This document shows positions 47,686-59,149 of a stretch of DNA of 64,000 nucleotides, one piece after another (the stretch's first letter is position 1; each line of letters starts with the position of its first letter). The notes beneath the pieces were generated by a model. It worked only from the letters and a program-made list of their open reading frames with translations. It was not told the origin of the DNA and searched no databases. A program made the translations under genes and the position numbers. The DNA lies in assembly GCA_022113835.1 (NCBI GenBank), contig JAILWY010000004.1:1615501-1679500 (forward strand), given 5' to 3'. The stretch is from Atopsyche davidsoni (Eukaryota > Arthropoda > Insecta > Trichoptera > Hydrobiosidae).

Positions 47686-50297
47686 AAAAATCCGATACCA
47701 ATTATAAGTATGGGCGAAATTAGAGTATTGAGAATACTTGAAGATGGTCCCGGTACCGAAACCGAAACGTCTGAAGACACGAGAAATCCCACATTTGCCA
47801 AAAACTACATTGAAAAAATGGTGTTGGTAATAAATATAGCAAGCATGTAAACAATACTCTTATCGCGTATCAAATTAGATAGGAACATTTCCTACTAGAG
47901 ACCGGAAGCTGTCACCATCATATTACAAATGAAATAACTCCTACAAATATGAATAGCCAAATGGCTAGAGGATTGCGATAATTTTCAATTGGCAAGCACT
48001 TCCGCTTTTTAAGGGTGTTTTTAGAGTAAATGGTGAATGCGCTCAAAAATAAAAACGATCGTTATATCTTAGCAATTTGATTATTCATTTTTGTTGTTGA
48101 ATATGGAGTGATACAAATTAAACCACTAGTGAATCAAAATACCCGCTGCCTGCTGTGAAATTAAACAGTTTCTTATGAGTTGATTTGGTTTCTTGGGTGT
48201 TGAGCTGCTTCCAGTTTTTGGTACTCCAACGTTTTGGATTCTGTGCTTGGACCATCTTCTGAAATTTGTCTCATTTAAAAAAAAAAAATTATTACCAAAA
48301 ATATTATATATTATTTTTAATTATTTTTTACTTTTCGTTTTTAATTTTAAAAAATTACCAACGACATCTATGAATGATTGAAATAAACAATGTAATTAGT
48401 GTACAATTCAGTCAATAGATGTCACTTTTCCGAAAAGTTACGTTCATTTAGTAGAAAATTTAAAAATAATAAAGAGTATTATTGTTTATACTGCATTATT
48501 AGGGAGATTTAATTTACATTTGAAAATATATTTAATATTTTACGTTGGCTTATTTAATTACGGTCCTTTACTAGGCCGAAAAAAATTTCATTATGACTCG
48601 CCACACTTATTCTGTGCTTCGTGTTGCCAAAAAATATCTCAATGGGCTCTGTACGAAACGGCAAGCCACTGCATCCTATAAGGTTGTATTATTGTATGTG
48701 TTAAATATTTAAGGAATTATAAATTGCAGTCTGGTCGCCAGTCGGCAACAAAAAGGCGGCCAGGGTACCTGTTATTTTTATCATTTATCAGAGCCTTCAT
48801 TTCTGGAAGATAGAAAAAAAGCGAACTTGAAGAAATGCAACTTCAGCATAAAGTAAAGAAAGGAACGCGAAAAAGAAAGGACGGGAAGGGAAGGACAAGA
48901 AAAGGAATGAAAAACACGAAAGATGGAAAAGAAAAGGCTTGAACGAGAAAAAGAAAGGAACTTGAATAAAGCTGACTTGAAGGACCCAACAAAAAAAATA
49001 CGGCATACTCTCTTGTACAAAAACACCAATAAAGTGATTATCTTTTTTACTATGCTCAGATGAGATGAGATTCCAGTAGCGAGCCTAATTTACACGTGGC
49101 GTCTCTGCGCGAGCACCCGATCACGTGATATCGAAGTGCTCATCATGGCGAAAACAATAATATGATCCTATGTAAAAAAAAAAAAAAAAAACATAAATAA
49201 AACCAGTGGATGGTGACTTTATGCATAAACAAACAAAGATCTCGTTTATAGGACCTTTGATCGGCTACTTAACATAGTGATGGCCACAATCGATCAAAAT
49301 TATTCTAGAAAATAATCTGCGGTTAAGTAATTATCAATTTTAATAAATCCTTATTAAATTTACAAATACATATTACTTTTATCTTCGATTGCTTGAAGCT
49401 ATTCACATGTCTTTTTAAAAAGATTTCTTGATAGACTTTTAAAGTTGCCCATTAGCACATATATTTAATACATTTAAAAAATATTATATTATATATATTT
49501 AAAAAATAGTCTGGCTCTAAATTTCATATTGATATTCGGCTATTAAGATAGGAATCAAACCAAAAACCTACATGTCCCACCTTTTCGATTAGAGGTCAAA
49601 CTTTAACTTCGATCGACTATAGAATAATATATTTTTTTAATAGAATCATTTTATTCGTAATAATAGTATTTCGACTAAAAGTTAAATCGATTATGAATGT
49701 TTGGTTTTTCCCATCACTAGCCAAAGTGTAATCAAAAGAGAAGCCTTATTCATCATCAGTTAGCTTGCCTACTTTGGGGTCTTTGTTTGATTTATATTAA
49801 ATTTAATTTTAAATGTAATTAAAGACTGTTTTTAAATTTATTAAATAATAAATTTCTATGATGCAGATTTTTTTATTTTTCTGTATTTAAGACCGGAAAT
49901 TCGATTCAAAAAGGTTGACAAACACTGCTTTAGACCATTCACTCTCATTGCTTTGAATTAAACATCCGAAATAAAATACGAATTTAAAATAATCTTTTTA
50001 ATTAAAGTAAAAATTTCAATTTTTATTTACAATTATTAACATGCACAAACGACAAAAAAACAACAAATTTTATTCAAGCCTACTTGAAACTACACCCCAC
50101 TCGGTGTGGTGCTGTGTCCTATTCAACTACGTTGGCTCAGCAACAGACCGATAAATTAAACATTTATATCCTAGCAAGAAAATAAACAATATAAACATTT
50201 TGTCTTGTAAACCCAAACATAAAGTATATTTAAAATTAAAATTGTCATATAATATACAAGAGTTAAAACTACGACAGAGAAGCCACAAGCTAAAGTG

Positions 50298-50345
50298 CCA
50301 GATAGTCAAGCGGTTAAAGACAATTGCTGCTGTTTAGAGCTTATC
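50298..50345 (+). repeat. tRNA-derived SINE head (box A part)
   Basis: GCCAGATAGTCAAGCGGTTA then AAGACAATTGCTGCTG resembles the 5' half of a serine- or leucine-type tRNA. The 3' half is absent. Confidence 0.35.
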
Positions 50346-51890
50346 CCAATTTCTAGGAAATTACATGATCTTTTACCGAAGGGTTATTCTCTTTTAAAAA
50401 AGAAAGCTTCAGGCTGAATATAAAATATTTTAATATCTTTATTTATACAATCATTCCTGGTCTATTGAATATATATTCTGACCTTGAAAATCTTCGTTTT
50501 ATACACGCACATGAGATCCTATAAAACAATAAATAATAATAAATTTAAAAAAAACTAAAAAGCATCACATCAACACGTTTTTTAATCGATTTGTGTTTTT
50601 GCATACAATACCATTTTATGGCACAAAAAAATGTTGATTTATAAAGTTGTTTTGATAAGTCAGTCGAGTCAAGGGTTTATGACCACAGTTTCATGTTATT
50701 TTTGCTTTAAAACGCAATAAATTAATAAAACCATGACCCTAAAGGCACTCGAATCACACAAAAGTGAACAGAAAAACTATCGATAGTCAAACGACTAGGA
50801 TATCACAGTAAAAATAAAAAAAAATCATTACTAAATATCAAATGTTCAAATGTCAGTCTAATAAAATTTTTTTTACTGCTTATTCATTAAAAAGCATGAA
50901 AAAATAATTATTTGAATGAAAAATTAATTAATAAATATTGTTTGTAAAAAAAAATATTTGTATATATGTGTGTGTGTGTTTATATAAATACACGATTTAA
51001 AAATACTATTAATTTGAATATATATATACATTTATTTTGAGCTAGTTACAAGACCTTTCCTCAATATACAAAACGGTGTTACGAACAACAAAAAAACTAT
51101 GTATATGTCTTATATCGAAGCACGTCACCAATACCCAAAATAACACCAGCAAGTGGACGAACTCCAGCGCGTTGTTCCCAGATATTATATTTAAATTGTT
51201 TATTTTTAAGCACTCCTTAGAGTGTCTGCTCAATTATAATTTTTTTTTTTAAAGTATACAAAAGCCGGCGTCTGCGTCCGGCGTCACAGATTATTCTAAG
51301 TATCGCAGGGTGACCGTCATTTATCGCGACATTTGGGACACATCTAAAAAAAAAAAGAAATTATCCATAAAAAAATATTATCAGTGTTTCGTATTATGTG
51401 GCGGAAGGACAGTGCGATTTGATTTGATAATACGAAACCAGTATGTGTGTTTATTATATGATAAGGCAGTGCAGTCGTATATTAATTGTACAAATAAAAC
51501 AAGGAATTGATTGTAAATTAATCATTCTATTTTAATAGTCGTAATAGGAAAATATTTGCATAAAAATGTATTACTAATTATATTTATGGGTAAGCAATTT
51601 CTAATGTACGTGTAAAAAACGTAATTAATCTCATAACAACAAGTAAATCGAAAATGTGTCGACAAACGAAGGCTTCGTGACATAGCTGCGACATGATGAA
51701 GGGCAAAATGTGACCTATAAATTAATAGTTTATTATCTGCGAACCTGAGGACTTCGTGTTGGCAAGCAATGTGCCTTCAATTCACATAGACACCAGCAAC
51801 ACTTGAAGGAGGGCAAAGCCTTCAATTTCACCATAAGCCTTCGAGGCCTATACACACATTGCACCTGAAATTTGATTTTAAAAAAAAGTA

Positions 51891-52111
51891 CAGCAAAACC
51901 TCGATACAACGGACTTCGGATACAACGGACAAAAATGCGAAAATATTAATAATTTGAAAATCGTAACTTCAAAAGTGCAAATGAAAGTTAGTGTATTTTT
52001 GGTAGGATTACCGATAGCAAGCGCGTCGATATCACAGTGTATTTTTATATAACGGAGTTTCGGCTTTAACGGACACTCTTTCAATTGGTCCGTTGTATCG
52101 AGGTTTTACTG
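51891..52111. mobile_element. Tigger/pogo-like MITE (221 bp)
   Basis: Terminal inverted repeats CAGCAAAACCTCGATACAAC and, inward from the right, CAGTAAAACCTCGATACAAC. TA flanks both ends (51889-51890, 52112-52113). The CAGTAAAACCTCG terminus is typical of Tigger/pogo elements. No coding sequence remains. Confidence 0.8.
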
Positions 52112-52112
52112 T

Positions 52113-52345
52113 AGTGTGTGTTGGCGAGCCCGGTGGCGGCAGAGAGCGGGGTGCTCCTGGGCAGGCATTTCCGGAGCGCGCGGCGGAGGGCATTCCGCGC
52201 TCTGAGTCACGGCCCCTCTGACTAACCGGACCAGAAATATAATTAAAAAAACCGGCAGCACAGGTGGGAGCCCCTCTCGCTGGAGACGTAGTCGCTGAGC
52301 ACCGAAAAGGGGGCGCTATCCCAAAGCCAAACCCTTTTTCCAAAC
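52113..52345. other. GC-rich island of unknown nature
   Basis: Next to the Tigger-like MITE. CG-rich (GGAGCGCGCGGCGGAGGGC) with a minus-strand frame rich in Pro, Arg and Ser and no recognisable domain. It may be a repeat or an unrecognised exon. Confidence 0.25.
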
Positions 52346-52460
52346 CCAAAAAAAAATTGGTTGCAAGTATGTAGAGGGCTTAAAGCAGTATGCACACGTC
52401 GCGACACGACATGCGACAGCTTTATTGAGCGCCTCACACACGCTCTATGAAGAATGCGAA

Positions 52461-52906
52461 GGTGTCCAAAGAGAGTATCGGGTATTTGTTAGTTCAGTAA
52501 AACAAAAACTACTTGTAATCAAGTATTTTTTTATTGCTAATTATAAGAATACAAAATGGAAAATTATTTTTAAAATATGGTGTTATCCAAATGGTGAGCG
52601 TTACGCGCTGCTGGCACTCTTCTAATCTGGAACGAAGATTGCTGATAACACGCTGACACATAGCCCTCGATATTGCTGCCCCATTTCTGACCTGATGATT
52701 TGTTTCAATTCCGTTAGGTTCATCGGATTATTCTCATAAACCCTACTTTTAAGGTATCCCCATACGAAATAGTCAAGAGGGCTAAGGTCGGGGCTTCTGG
52801 GAGGCCAGTTGATGTTGCCTCTACGTGAAATGACCTTATTAGGGAATAATTCGTGAACAGCTTCAAATTGATCGATTGGATGTATGGCAAGTGTTGGAAG
52901 CACGTT
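52461..52906 (-). mobile_element. Truncated mariner/Tc1-like element
   Basis: It begins with GGTGTCCAAAGAGAGTATCG, the same terminus as the element at 58174, and keeps the transposase fragment. The right-hand terminal repeat is missing after GGAAGCACGTTCTT, where AT-rich sequence takes over. Confidence 0.7.
52622..52903 (-). pseudogene. Mariner/Tc1-type (DDE) transposase C-terminal fragment
   Basis: 93 open codons with PRSPDLSPLDYFVWGYLKSR, the motif around the third catalytic acidic residue of IS630/Tc1/mariner transposases. In that motif the Asp of SPDLSPLD is catalytic. The first two catalytic residues are missing, so it is non-functional. Confidence 0.8.
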
Positions 52907-54365
52907 CTTATTATATTAATATTAATATTTTTTTCTCGTTATTAAGATATTTATTGTTCAATAAACATTTTTGGGTTTTGATAGACTCGTTTATATTCTT
53001 GTAATACTGATAATATGCATATCAAAAAGCTAGGAGATTATTTCGACTTATGTGTCTTGAAAGGCGAAAGCGCTCAAAATAAATTAACGTAAACGAAAAT
53101 AATTTATAAATCAAGGCAAATTAAATTGTCACCATCATTAGGTATAATCAATATTGAATATCAATAAAATATAATTTAAAAATTTTAAAAATTATTTTAA
53201 AAAATTAAGGCACGCCACTGTATAGAGTAAAAAATGTATAGAGGTTCGTGGAATTTTTAAATGGTGCAAATTGGTTTTAATTCGGCTTTTTAGAAATCGT
53301 CTTCCATCCTAAAAGCACGGCCAACCGCAAGAAATAAACGTATCGTAAAAATAAAATTTATATTCGGAGCCCCGACGTTTCCAAATAATAATTTAGTTTA
53401 TTTTTAAACATATTAAATTTATATATAAAAAAAAATATTATTGAAATTTCTGAAACTGTTGCTTCAGTACTGAATATTAAATATGTTTTAGGATTGTTTA
53501 GCGTTTTTTTTAGCTTTAATTATCTCAATAATCAATCCCCTCCCCTTCTAGTTTTAACAATCAATGCTAGTGACGTCATAATGTTGACATAGCGGGGCAT
53601 GGCAGCGTGCAGTACAGTTGAAAGATGTTGAAAAAAACGACAAGTTGAATGATTTGTAACAAGTTTAGAATCACCCTGTATAATATATATTATTTACATA
53701 TAAAGGCTTTAGTTCAAAAGATCAAAATATATTTTTTTAAAAACGCTTGTACGCGGACTTGCGATATAAAATAGCCAAAAAAAAAAAAAAAACATTTCGA
53801 TTGTACAGCAAACAGGTCCTCGTTTCCTCGGCGCTGAAGATCGTGGTCAACAAACAACAGCGTCGCCATCATAGGACTGGCTTTTGACCATTTGGATGTG
53901 CGTGGGACTTGAATCCTGTATGCCATAGACACCGCAGCAAGCTGGGCGCATCATCTTTGACCTCAAGCCAATGGGTATTATACAATACTACCATTCTGAT
54001 TTATGTCTATCAATTAATACATAGTCCGTTCAAAATTAAGCGCTACTACGCCTGTCGAAATCTGCCCAAACGTGCTGCGACACGACCAGCAACCTATAGC
54101 CTCCTCTTTTACGATGATTTTGAAGGCAAATTAGCGTTTAGCAGTTGTGGTGCAGCGTGTGTAGGTTGCTTATTTTTACCTAAACACGCTGCGACATAAC
54201 CGACAAACCAAATAGCTAAAAGCGTACTCTTTTACGCTGTTTTGTTAGAAACAAAATAAGTCTCTTGGAGAATCCATGTTCGCTTGTTGTTTGTGTCGCA
54301 GCGTGTATAGGCAGCTTAAGCCACCACTACACTATTTTCCCCTCAGAAAACCATGAAAAATGGTT

Positions 54366-54450
54366 CAGCATGCTCAGTGAAATGGTCGCGAGAAAAATTC
54401 TCGAAGGAATCGCGAGAATCTCTCAAAGGAGAGACACTTGATGAAGAAGC
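54366..54450 (+). repeat. Retroelement-like 3' tail with internal duplication
   Basis: CAGCATGCTCAGTGAAATGG, then two GCGAGA-containing blocks, then CAAAGGAGAGACACTTGATG and AAGAAGCAG. Confidence 0.45.
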
Positions 54451-54622
54451 AGAAAAATGTTTTTTTAATTTTTTTATTGACAATGTGTGATATATTTTAA
54501 TTAATTAAGAAGTTAAACTGCAAAAGAACGATAAAATGTTATATTTACAGGGATTTATGTGTACTGTGGATTTATGAATGGGGCTTGTTAAACCTTCTAT
54601 AATTTTTTTTAGTGCATATTAA

Positions 54623-54875
54623 TACTTACTAATATGATTAGGCGCATTTTTTCACACATTGAAAATGATTTCAAAGAAACTCTCTACATACAACTAATAG
54701 TTAAAAATTCTCGATTAATTGAGTGGCTCGTTAGCACACGGGTTAGTGCACCGGCCATGTAAGCTTGGGGATGTAGGTTTCGAATCCTACACAAGTCACG
54801 ATTATATTTTTCTGAGAGTTTCTTTGAAATCATTTTCGATGTGTAAAAAAATGCGCCTAATCATATTAGTAAGTA
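54623..54875 (+). mobile_element. 253-bp inverted-repeat element enclosing a tRNA-like sequence
   Basis: Arms 54623-54684 and 54814-54875 are inverted repeats matching at about 60 of 62 bases (outer end TACTTACTAATATGATTAGG). Between them lies a tRNA-like stretch with box A-like and box B-like motifs (see 54722-54800). Both outer ends are TA. An arm-like sequence (TGCCTAATCATATTAGTAA) recurs near 19492, so it is a dispersed family. Confidence 0.75.
54722..54800 (+). ncRNA. tRNA-like sequence (SINE-type head) inside an inverted-repeat element
   Basis: GTGGCTC can pair with AGTCAC at the far end (six of seven, one wobble). GCAC/GTGC forms a perfect 4-bp D-stem around box A-like TAGCACACGGG. 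GTAGG/CCTAC forms a perfect T-stem around TTTCGAAT (box B). The T-loop is one base long and the anticodon stem is poor, so it is not a canonical tRNA gene but a tRNA-derived element. Confidence 0.6.
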
Positions 54876-54964
54876 ACATAAGCCTGTAAAGGTAATTAAA
54901 ACGCACTTGATTGACGTTTAATTCACAAAATAGACATTTATGTATATTAATACATAATAACACA

Positions 54965-55062
54965 CTTTAAGCGGGTAACCAAATTGACTAAACTGATGTG
55001 CAAAATTCGCGTTTATTTGCGCATGCAAAATCTAGTCTATACACTCTTTGATTTGCACTCTT
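54965..55062 (+). repeat. Direct repeat, copy 1 (~95 bp)
   Basis: TTTAAGCGGGTAACCAAATT, CTAAACTGATGTGC and AAATCTAGTCTATACACTCT recur 197 bases downstream. Confidence 0.7.
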
Positions 55063-55160
55063 TGATTTTTTTCTTCCGTTTGGCAACTCCGAGTTAATTA
55101 TAAGATTTTTGTTAATAAATTAAATGTTATTGTTACACAATAGCTTATATTATATTTATA

Positions 55161-55263
55161 TTTTAAGCGGATAACCAAATTGTCTAAACTGATGTGCGTA
55201 GCGGAAAAAATTCGCCTAAAATTGCGCGTGCGAAATCTAGTCTATACACTCTTTGATTTGCAT
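55161..55263 (+). repeat. Direct repeat, copy 2 (~100 bp)
   Basis: Near-copy of 54965-55062 with a short insertion (GTAGCGGAAAAA). It abuts the piggyBac fragment. Both copies start at TTTAA, so they may be element edges. Confidence 0.7.
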
Positions 55264-55464
55264 ATAGTCAAATAAATCGTTTCCTATAAAAAGTTGAACC
55301 ACTTCACATACACTTTGCGGATTACTCGGCATCACAACAACACCACTTTGTCCTAAAAATTGTTCAATAATTGGAGGATTATCATTCTCTGACCACTCCA
55401 CTTCTTCATTGTCACTTAGTTCAGAATCACTGGACAGTATTGGTAGAAGTAACGTTGACGAGTC
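55237..55464 (-). pseudogene. piggyBac-type transposase N-terminal fragment
   Basis: 75 open codons without a start Met. An acidic region (SDSELSDNEEVEWSEND) leads into NPPIIEQFLGQSGVVV and QSVCEVVQLFIGNDLFDYM. This matches the entry into the piggyBac transposase domain (F-x-G-x-x-G, then a Leu/Phe-rich segment ending D-L-F/L-x-x-x). It stops at TAG where an EETNRY-type motif would be expected. A TTAA-bounded end lies upstream. Confidence 0.65.
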
Positions 55465-55559
55465 CTAAACAAACACTACGAGCTGTAAATCTAAAGAGTA
55501 AAATGACCTTCTGCCGCTTTTAGAGTAAACACATTAAAAAACGTATCAATACGCGCCCC

Positions 55560-55642
55560 GCTTTTAGACAGCAGTCCGCGAAACGGGTACTAGTACCCGC
55601 CCCGCCTTTAGTGTGATAACGATGCTTTTCCTCAAAGGTTAA
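55560..55642 (-). mobile_element. piggyBac-like 5' terminus with subterminal palindrome
   Basis: Read on the minus strand it begins TTAACCTTTGAGGAAAAGC, like piggyBac ends (TTAA target then CCYTTTG). It is followed by the perfect 16-bp palindrome CGGGTACTAGTACCCG flanked by CGCCCCGC-type repeats. Its orientation fits the transposase fragment at 55237-55464. The opposite terminus was not found. Confidence 0.55.
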
Positions 55643-56336
55643 ATATTATAATAAATATACGCGTGCATAAAAACAACTCTGATAGACTAACAAAAAAATT
55701 AATTGATTAAATTAATCAAGCGCGTCCAATTGTGTTTGAACGGACTATGCAAATATGCGTCAAAAGACGATTAATTCGAAATATTGATGCTTATTTACAT
55801 ATTTGTTAAAAAAATATGTAAATCCGCGCCGACACGTGCCTTTATGGAGACACTGCCTGAGGCAATCTCCTGACCTGGTGTCTCACGCTTTTACACGTAT
55901 TAGACAATAATATCGAGATGCTCGAGCCAAACCCTAAACCTAACCTAAAAACATAGTTTTTTTTTTTAACAAATCGTAGGTTTTGTATGATTGCTGCAAT
56001 GTATTGTGTAATATATATTGTGTTTACGTTTGACTTTTTACGGTTATATAAAAACGACTCTCGGTTGCAGCAGCATGTGATCCATGCACGCAATAAATCA
56101 ATGCTTTATTGCATGCCTAACCTCGCCTAACCAAAACTAAGGTTTTATTAACTTATCGAATGTTTTATGTCATTATTTTTATATATATATTAAATAATGA
56201 TGCCCCCAAGAGGATACAGATACAAAAAAAACAACTTAGGCGATGGATTAAAGCTTAATATAATATTTGTAAACTGAAATGGTAATAATAACTTACATGT
56301 TTAAATTTTAACCTTTGGTTAGACGAAACTAGTTTT

Positions 56337-56912
56337 CGACTTGTTTTTAAGGGTCTAGGTCCCATAATCGAGTTTTTTTGATCATTTTCTAGTCCGTTTT
56401 GCGAAAAATCGACTGCACCAATCAAAAAAAATTAAATGCAAAAAGTTTGATACATCTCTTTTTCCGAACAGAATATATTTTTATTTCTTATAAATTTACT
56501 ATTAATATGAAAAATATGTGTTTTTCCGATTGAAGTGTAGGAATTTGGAGATTCGTCCGGTACATTTTCCAAGTATCCTAAACATTTAAAAGTGTTTTTT
56601 TCAATTGGAATTGAAAGATTAAATATAAACCATGTGCGTCTTATTAATTTAAAAATTAAAAAAAAAAAATCTTTAACAAAATTTGGTTTTGAAAAGTCGT
56701 CATTTTATCCAATTTTTCAACATCTTCAAGATTTTATTTTACCCTAAAAATGGACGCAAATTAAATAATAAAAAATTGTTAAATATAATTTCTAGTTTTT
56801 TCAATACTCTTTAAAAAAATCAACTTTCACACGATTTCGCCAGGTAATGGACTGCCTCTGGTGTCCGGTTGGACACCAGAGGCAATTAAAAGGCTAGAAG
56901 CAACTGCCTTAA
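56337..56912 (+). repeat. Duplicated ~575-bp repeat, copy 1
   Basis: It shares long near-identical stretches with 59150-59742: GGGTCTAGGTCCCATAATCG, CGTTTTGCGAAAAATCGACT, GTCGTCATTTTATC and CAGGTAATGGACTGCCT. The left edge reads TTAAGGG and the right edge CCTTAAG. More distant relatives lie at 26850-27345 and 40490-40737. Confidence 0.75.
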
Positions 56913-57842
56913 GTAAATTTCCGTATATAATGAAATAAAATGGCTGTTTTATGATCAAACTTGGCGCATTTGACTTTGATATTGGCGCTCGCAATTTTCT
57001 GACCTATTAAAGTTATGTTAATCATATATTTAAATTGTCAGCACTTGAAACTGTCCATTTAGACTTGCCATTATCAGAAAAGAAGACACTTGGAAATAAT
57101 AATGTATTTCGTTTCAATTTTGTGATTATTAAAAAATCAAAATAATCAAATATATTTCTATGAAAAAATAAACCGTTCTTAAAACGAGTCAATGTTGAAT
57201 AATAAATTATAAAATATCTAAAAACAAATTTTGGTTTTATGAATTGGTAAAAAAGGTGTTGACATTCTGTATATCCGATAATAATTAAAAAAATATTATT
57301 GAAATAAAAATTTACATATTACGATTAAAATTTAAACTGTTGGTTGTATTTACTTAAGCTTAATCCATTTCTACGACTAACCGGTTTTCAATGTCTTCTG
57401 TTGAGATGTTTTGCATTTATAAATAGTAACATAAAGAATTATGTAATTTGCTTGATATTAAACACTTATGAGAAGATAAGGAAACCGGTCTCAGCAGTTA
57501 ATAAACACGTGTATATTATTAATGTACACCGTGCCCGTAAATAATGGTTTTACCCAAATATGTAAAACGAGAAGAGGTTCTTTTTTTAATCAATTGTAAT
57601 TTTTATATTTTTTATGCAAACTACATGCTTTTGAAAAAAATATAAATAAGCACATGTCCCAAAAACGATTTTTTTTTAATTAGTTAATTTTATTTTTATT
57701 TTGTTTTGATATACATGCACATGAAAATAATTTAAAAAATATATTTATAAAAGTCATAAATTCAACAAATTTAGGAATCCTACTAATCCCTTTTATTTCA
57801 ACCTAAAAAATGCAAAAATTATAAAAAAAATCAAGATTATTT

Positions 57843-57910
57843 TTTTTGCTGTATCTAGCTTCCAACCCGGAACCTTATAGTCTGCAAGCAAGTAATTTAA
57901 CCACCCATCA
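57843..57910 (-). repeat. tRNA-derived SINE fragment
   Basis: The minus strand reads GGTGGTTAAATTACTTGCTT, then GCAGACTATAAGGTTCCGGG and TTGGAAGCTAG. Spacing and box A/B-like motifs suggest a decayed tRNA-like head. Confidence 0.35.
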
Positions 57911-58173
57911 ATATTTTTAAACTCTGATTTCCTTTATAATAACCGCATATTTTTTTGGATAAGATTTGGATAATTCGAAGAACCTGCAAAACATTTTTTG
58001 CACTATCTAAATAAAGTTTATAACTTCGCAGAATTATTTACAAACACTGTGAATAATACACAGGAAAGCCTTGTTTCTTTTTTTATGTTGGTTACCATTA
58101 ATTTAGTATCGAGCACTTCATGCCAGCGGCTCCCAACCCGCGGCTCGTGAGACGAAAAAAAATCATAAATATA

Positions 58174-58727
58174 GGGTGTCCAAACAGAGTATCGGGTATT
58201 TGTTAGTTCAGTAAAACAAAAACTACTTGTAACCAAGTATTTTTTTTATTGCTTATTATAAGAATATAAAATGGTAAATTATTTCAAAAAGATGATGTTA
58301 TACAAATAGTGACCGTTACGCACTTCTGGCACTCTTCTAATCTGCAACGAAGATTGCTGATAACACGCTGACACATAGCCCTCGATATTGCTGCCCCATT
58401 TCTGACCTGATGATTTGTTTCAATTCCGTTATGTTCATCGGATTATTCTCATAAACCCTACTTTTAAGGTATCCCCTTACGAAGTAGTCAAGAGGGCTAA
58501 GGTCGGGGCTTCTGGGAGGCCAGTTGGTGTTACCTCTACGTGAAATGACCTTATTAGGAAATAATTCGTTAACAGCTTCAATTGATCGATTGGATGTATA
58601 GTAAGTATTGGAAGCACGTTCTTGAGTTAAAACCTTGAAACTCCTGCAACTCTGGGTTCAATTTTTTTTGCAGCATATCGCAATAACGGCCACTAAAACA
58701 AATACCCGATACTCTTTTTGGACACCC
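58174..58727 (-). mobile_element. Degenerate mariner/Tc1-like element with ~30-bp terminal inverted repeats
   Basis: The termini GGGTGTCCAAACAGAGTATC and, inward from the right, GGGTGTCCAAAAAGAGTATC continue as CGGGTATTTGTT on both sides. Flanking TA dinucleotides fit TA target duplication. The interior holds a broken transposase fragment on the minus strand related to 52622-52903. At about 554 bp it is a deleted, non-autonomous copy. Confidence 0.75.
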
Positions 58728-59149
58728 TATAAAATATAATATTAACGTTTGCTGAGAATCGTATTATCAGCAGTGTAATGAAAATATTTATACCGGACAA
58801 GTAGGACGCGATCGAAACTTCAGAACTTTAATTAGTTTTCATGTGGTTTTATATATTTAATATTCGCAAGGTTGTCGCATAGAAAAGGTTGGCGGCCGCT
58901 GCAGCACACCAACGTTAGAAATTTAGAAAGAATTCGCGGAAAGCCAGGCCATAATGGCGGTATTACACCCAACATGTATTGGTGGAGGTCAAATTCTACA
59001 TCTCGGAAATCATTGACTCGTTAACCAGGTAATGTAGTTCATGCACCTTGCAAATTAACACGTGGGTAAAAATTTGATGTTGCCAAACTTGAAACGTTGA
59101 AAAACTATTATTAAAGTAAATATTAAAATATCAAGGTAGGTACTTAGTT

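Noticed and set aside
48781..49029. Phe/Ser-rich minus frame
   Set aside because: Complement of an A/G-rich (GAAAGGAA) low-complexity stretch; composition artefact.
54722..54800. Functional tRNA gene
   Set aside because: T-loop length and the weak anticodon stem do not fit; it lies inside an inverted-repeat element.
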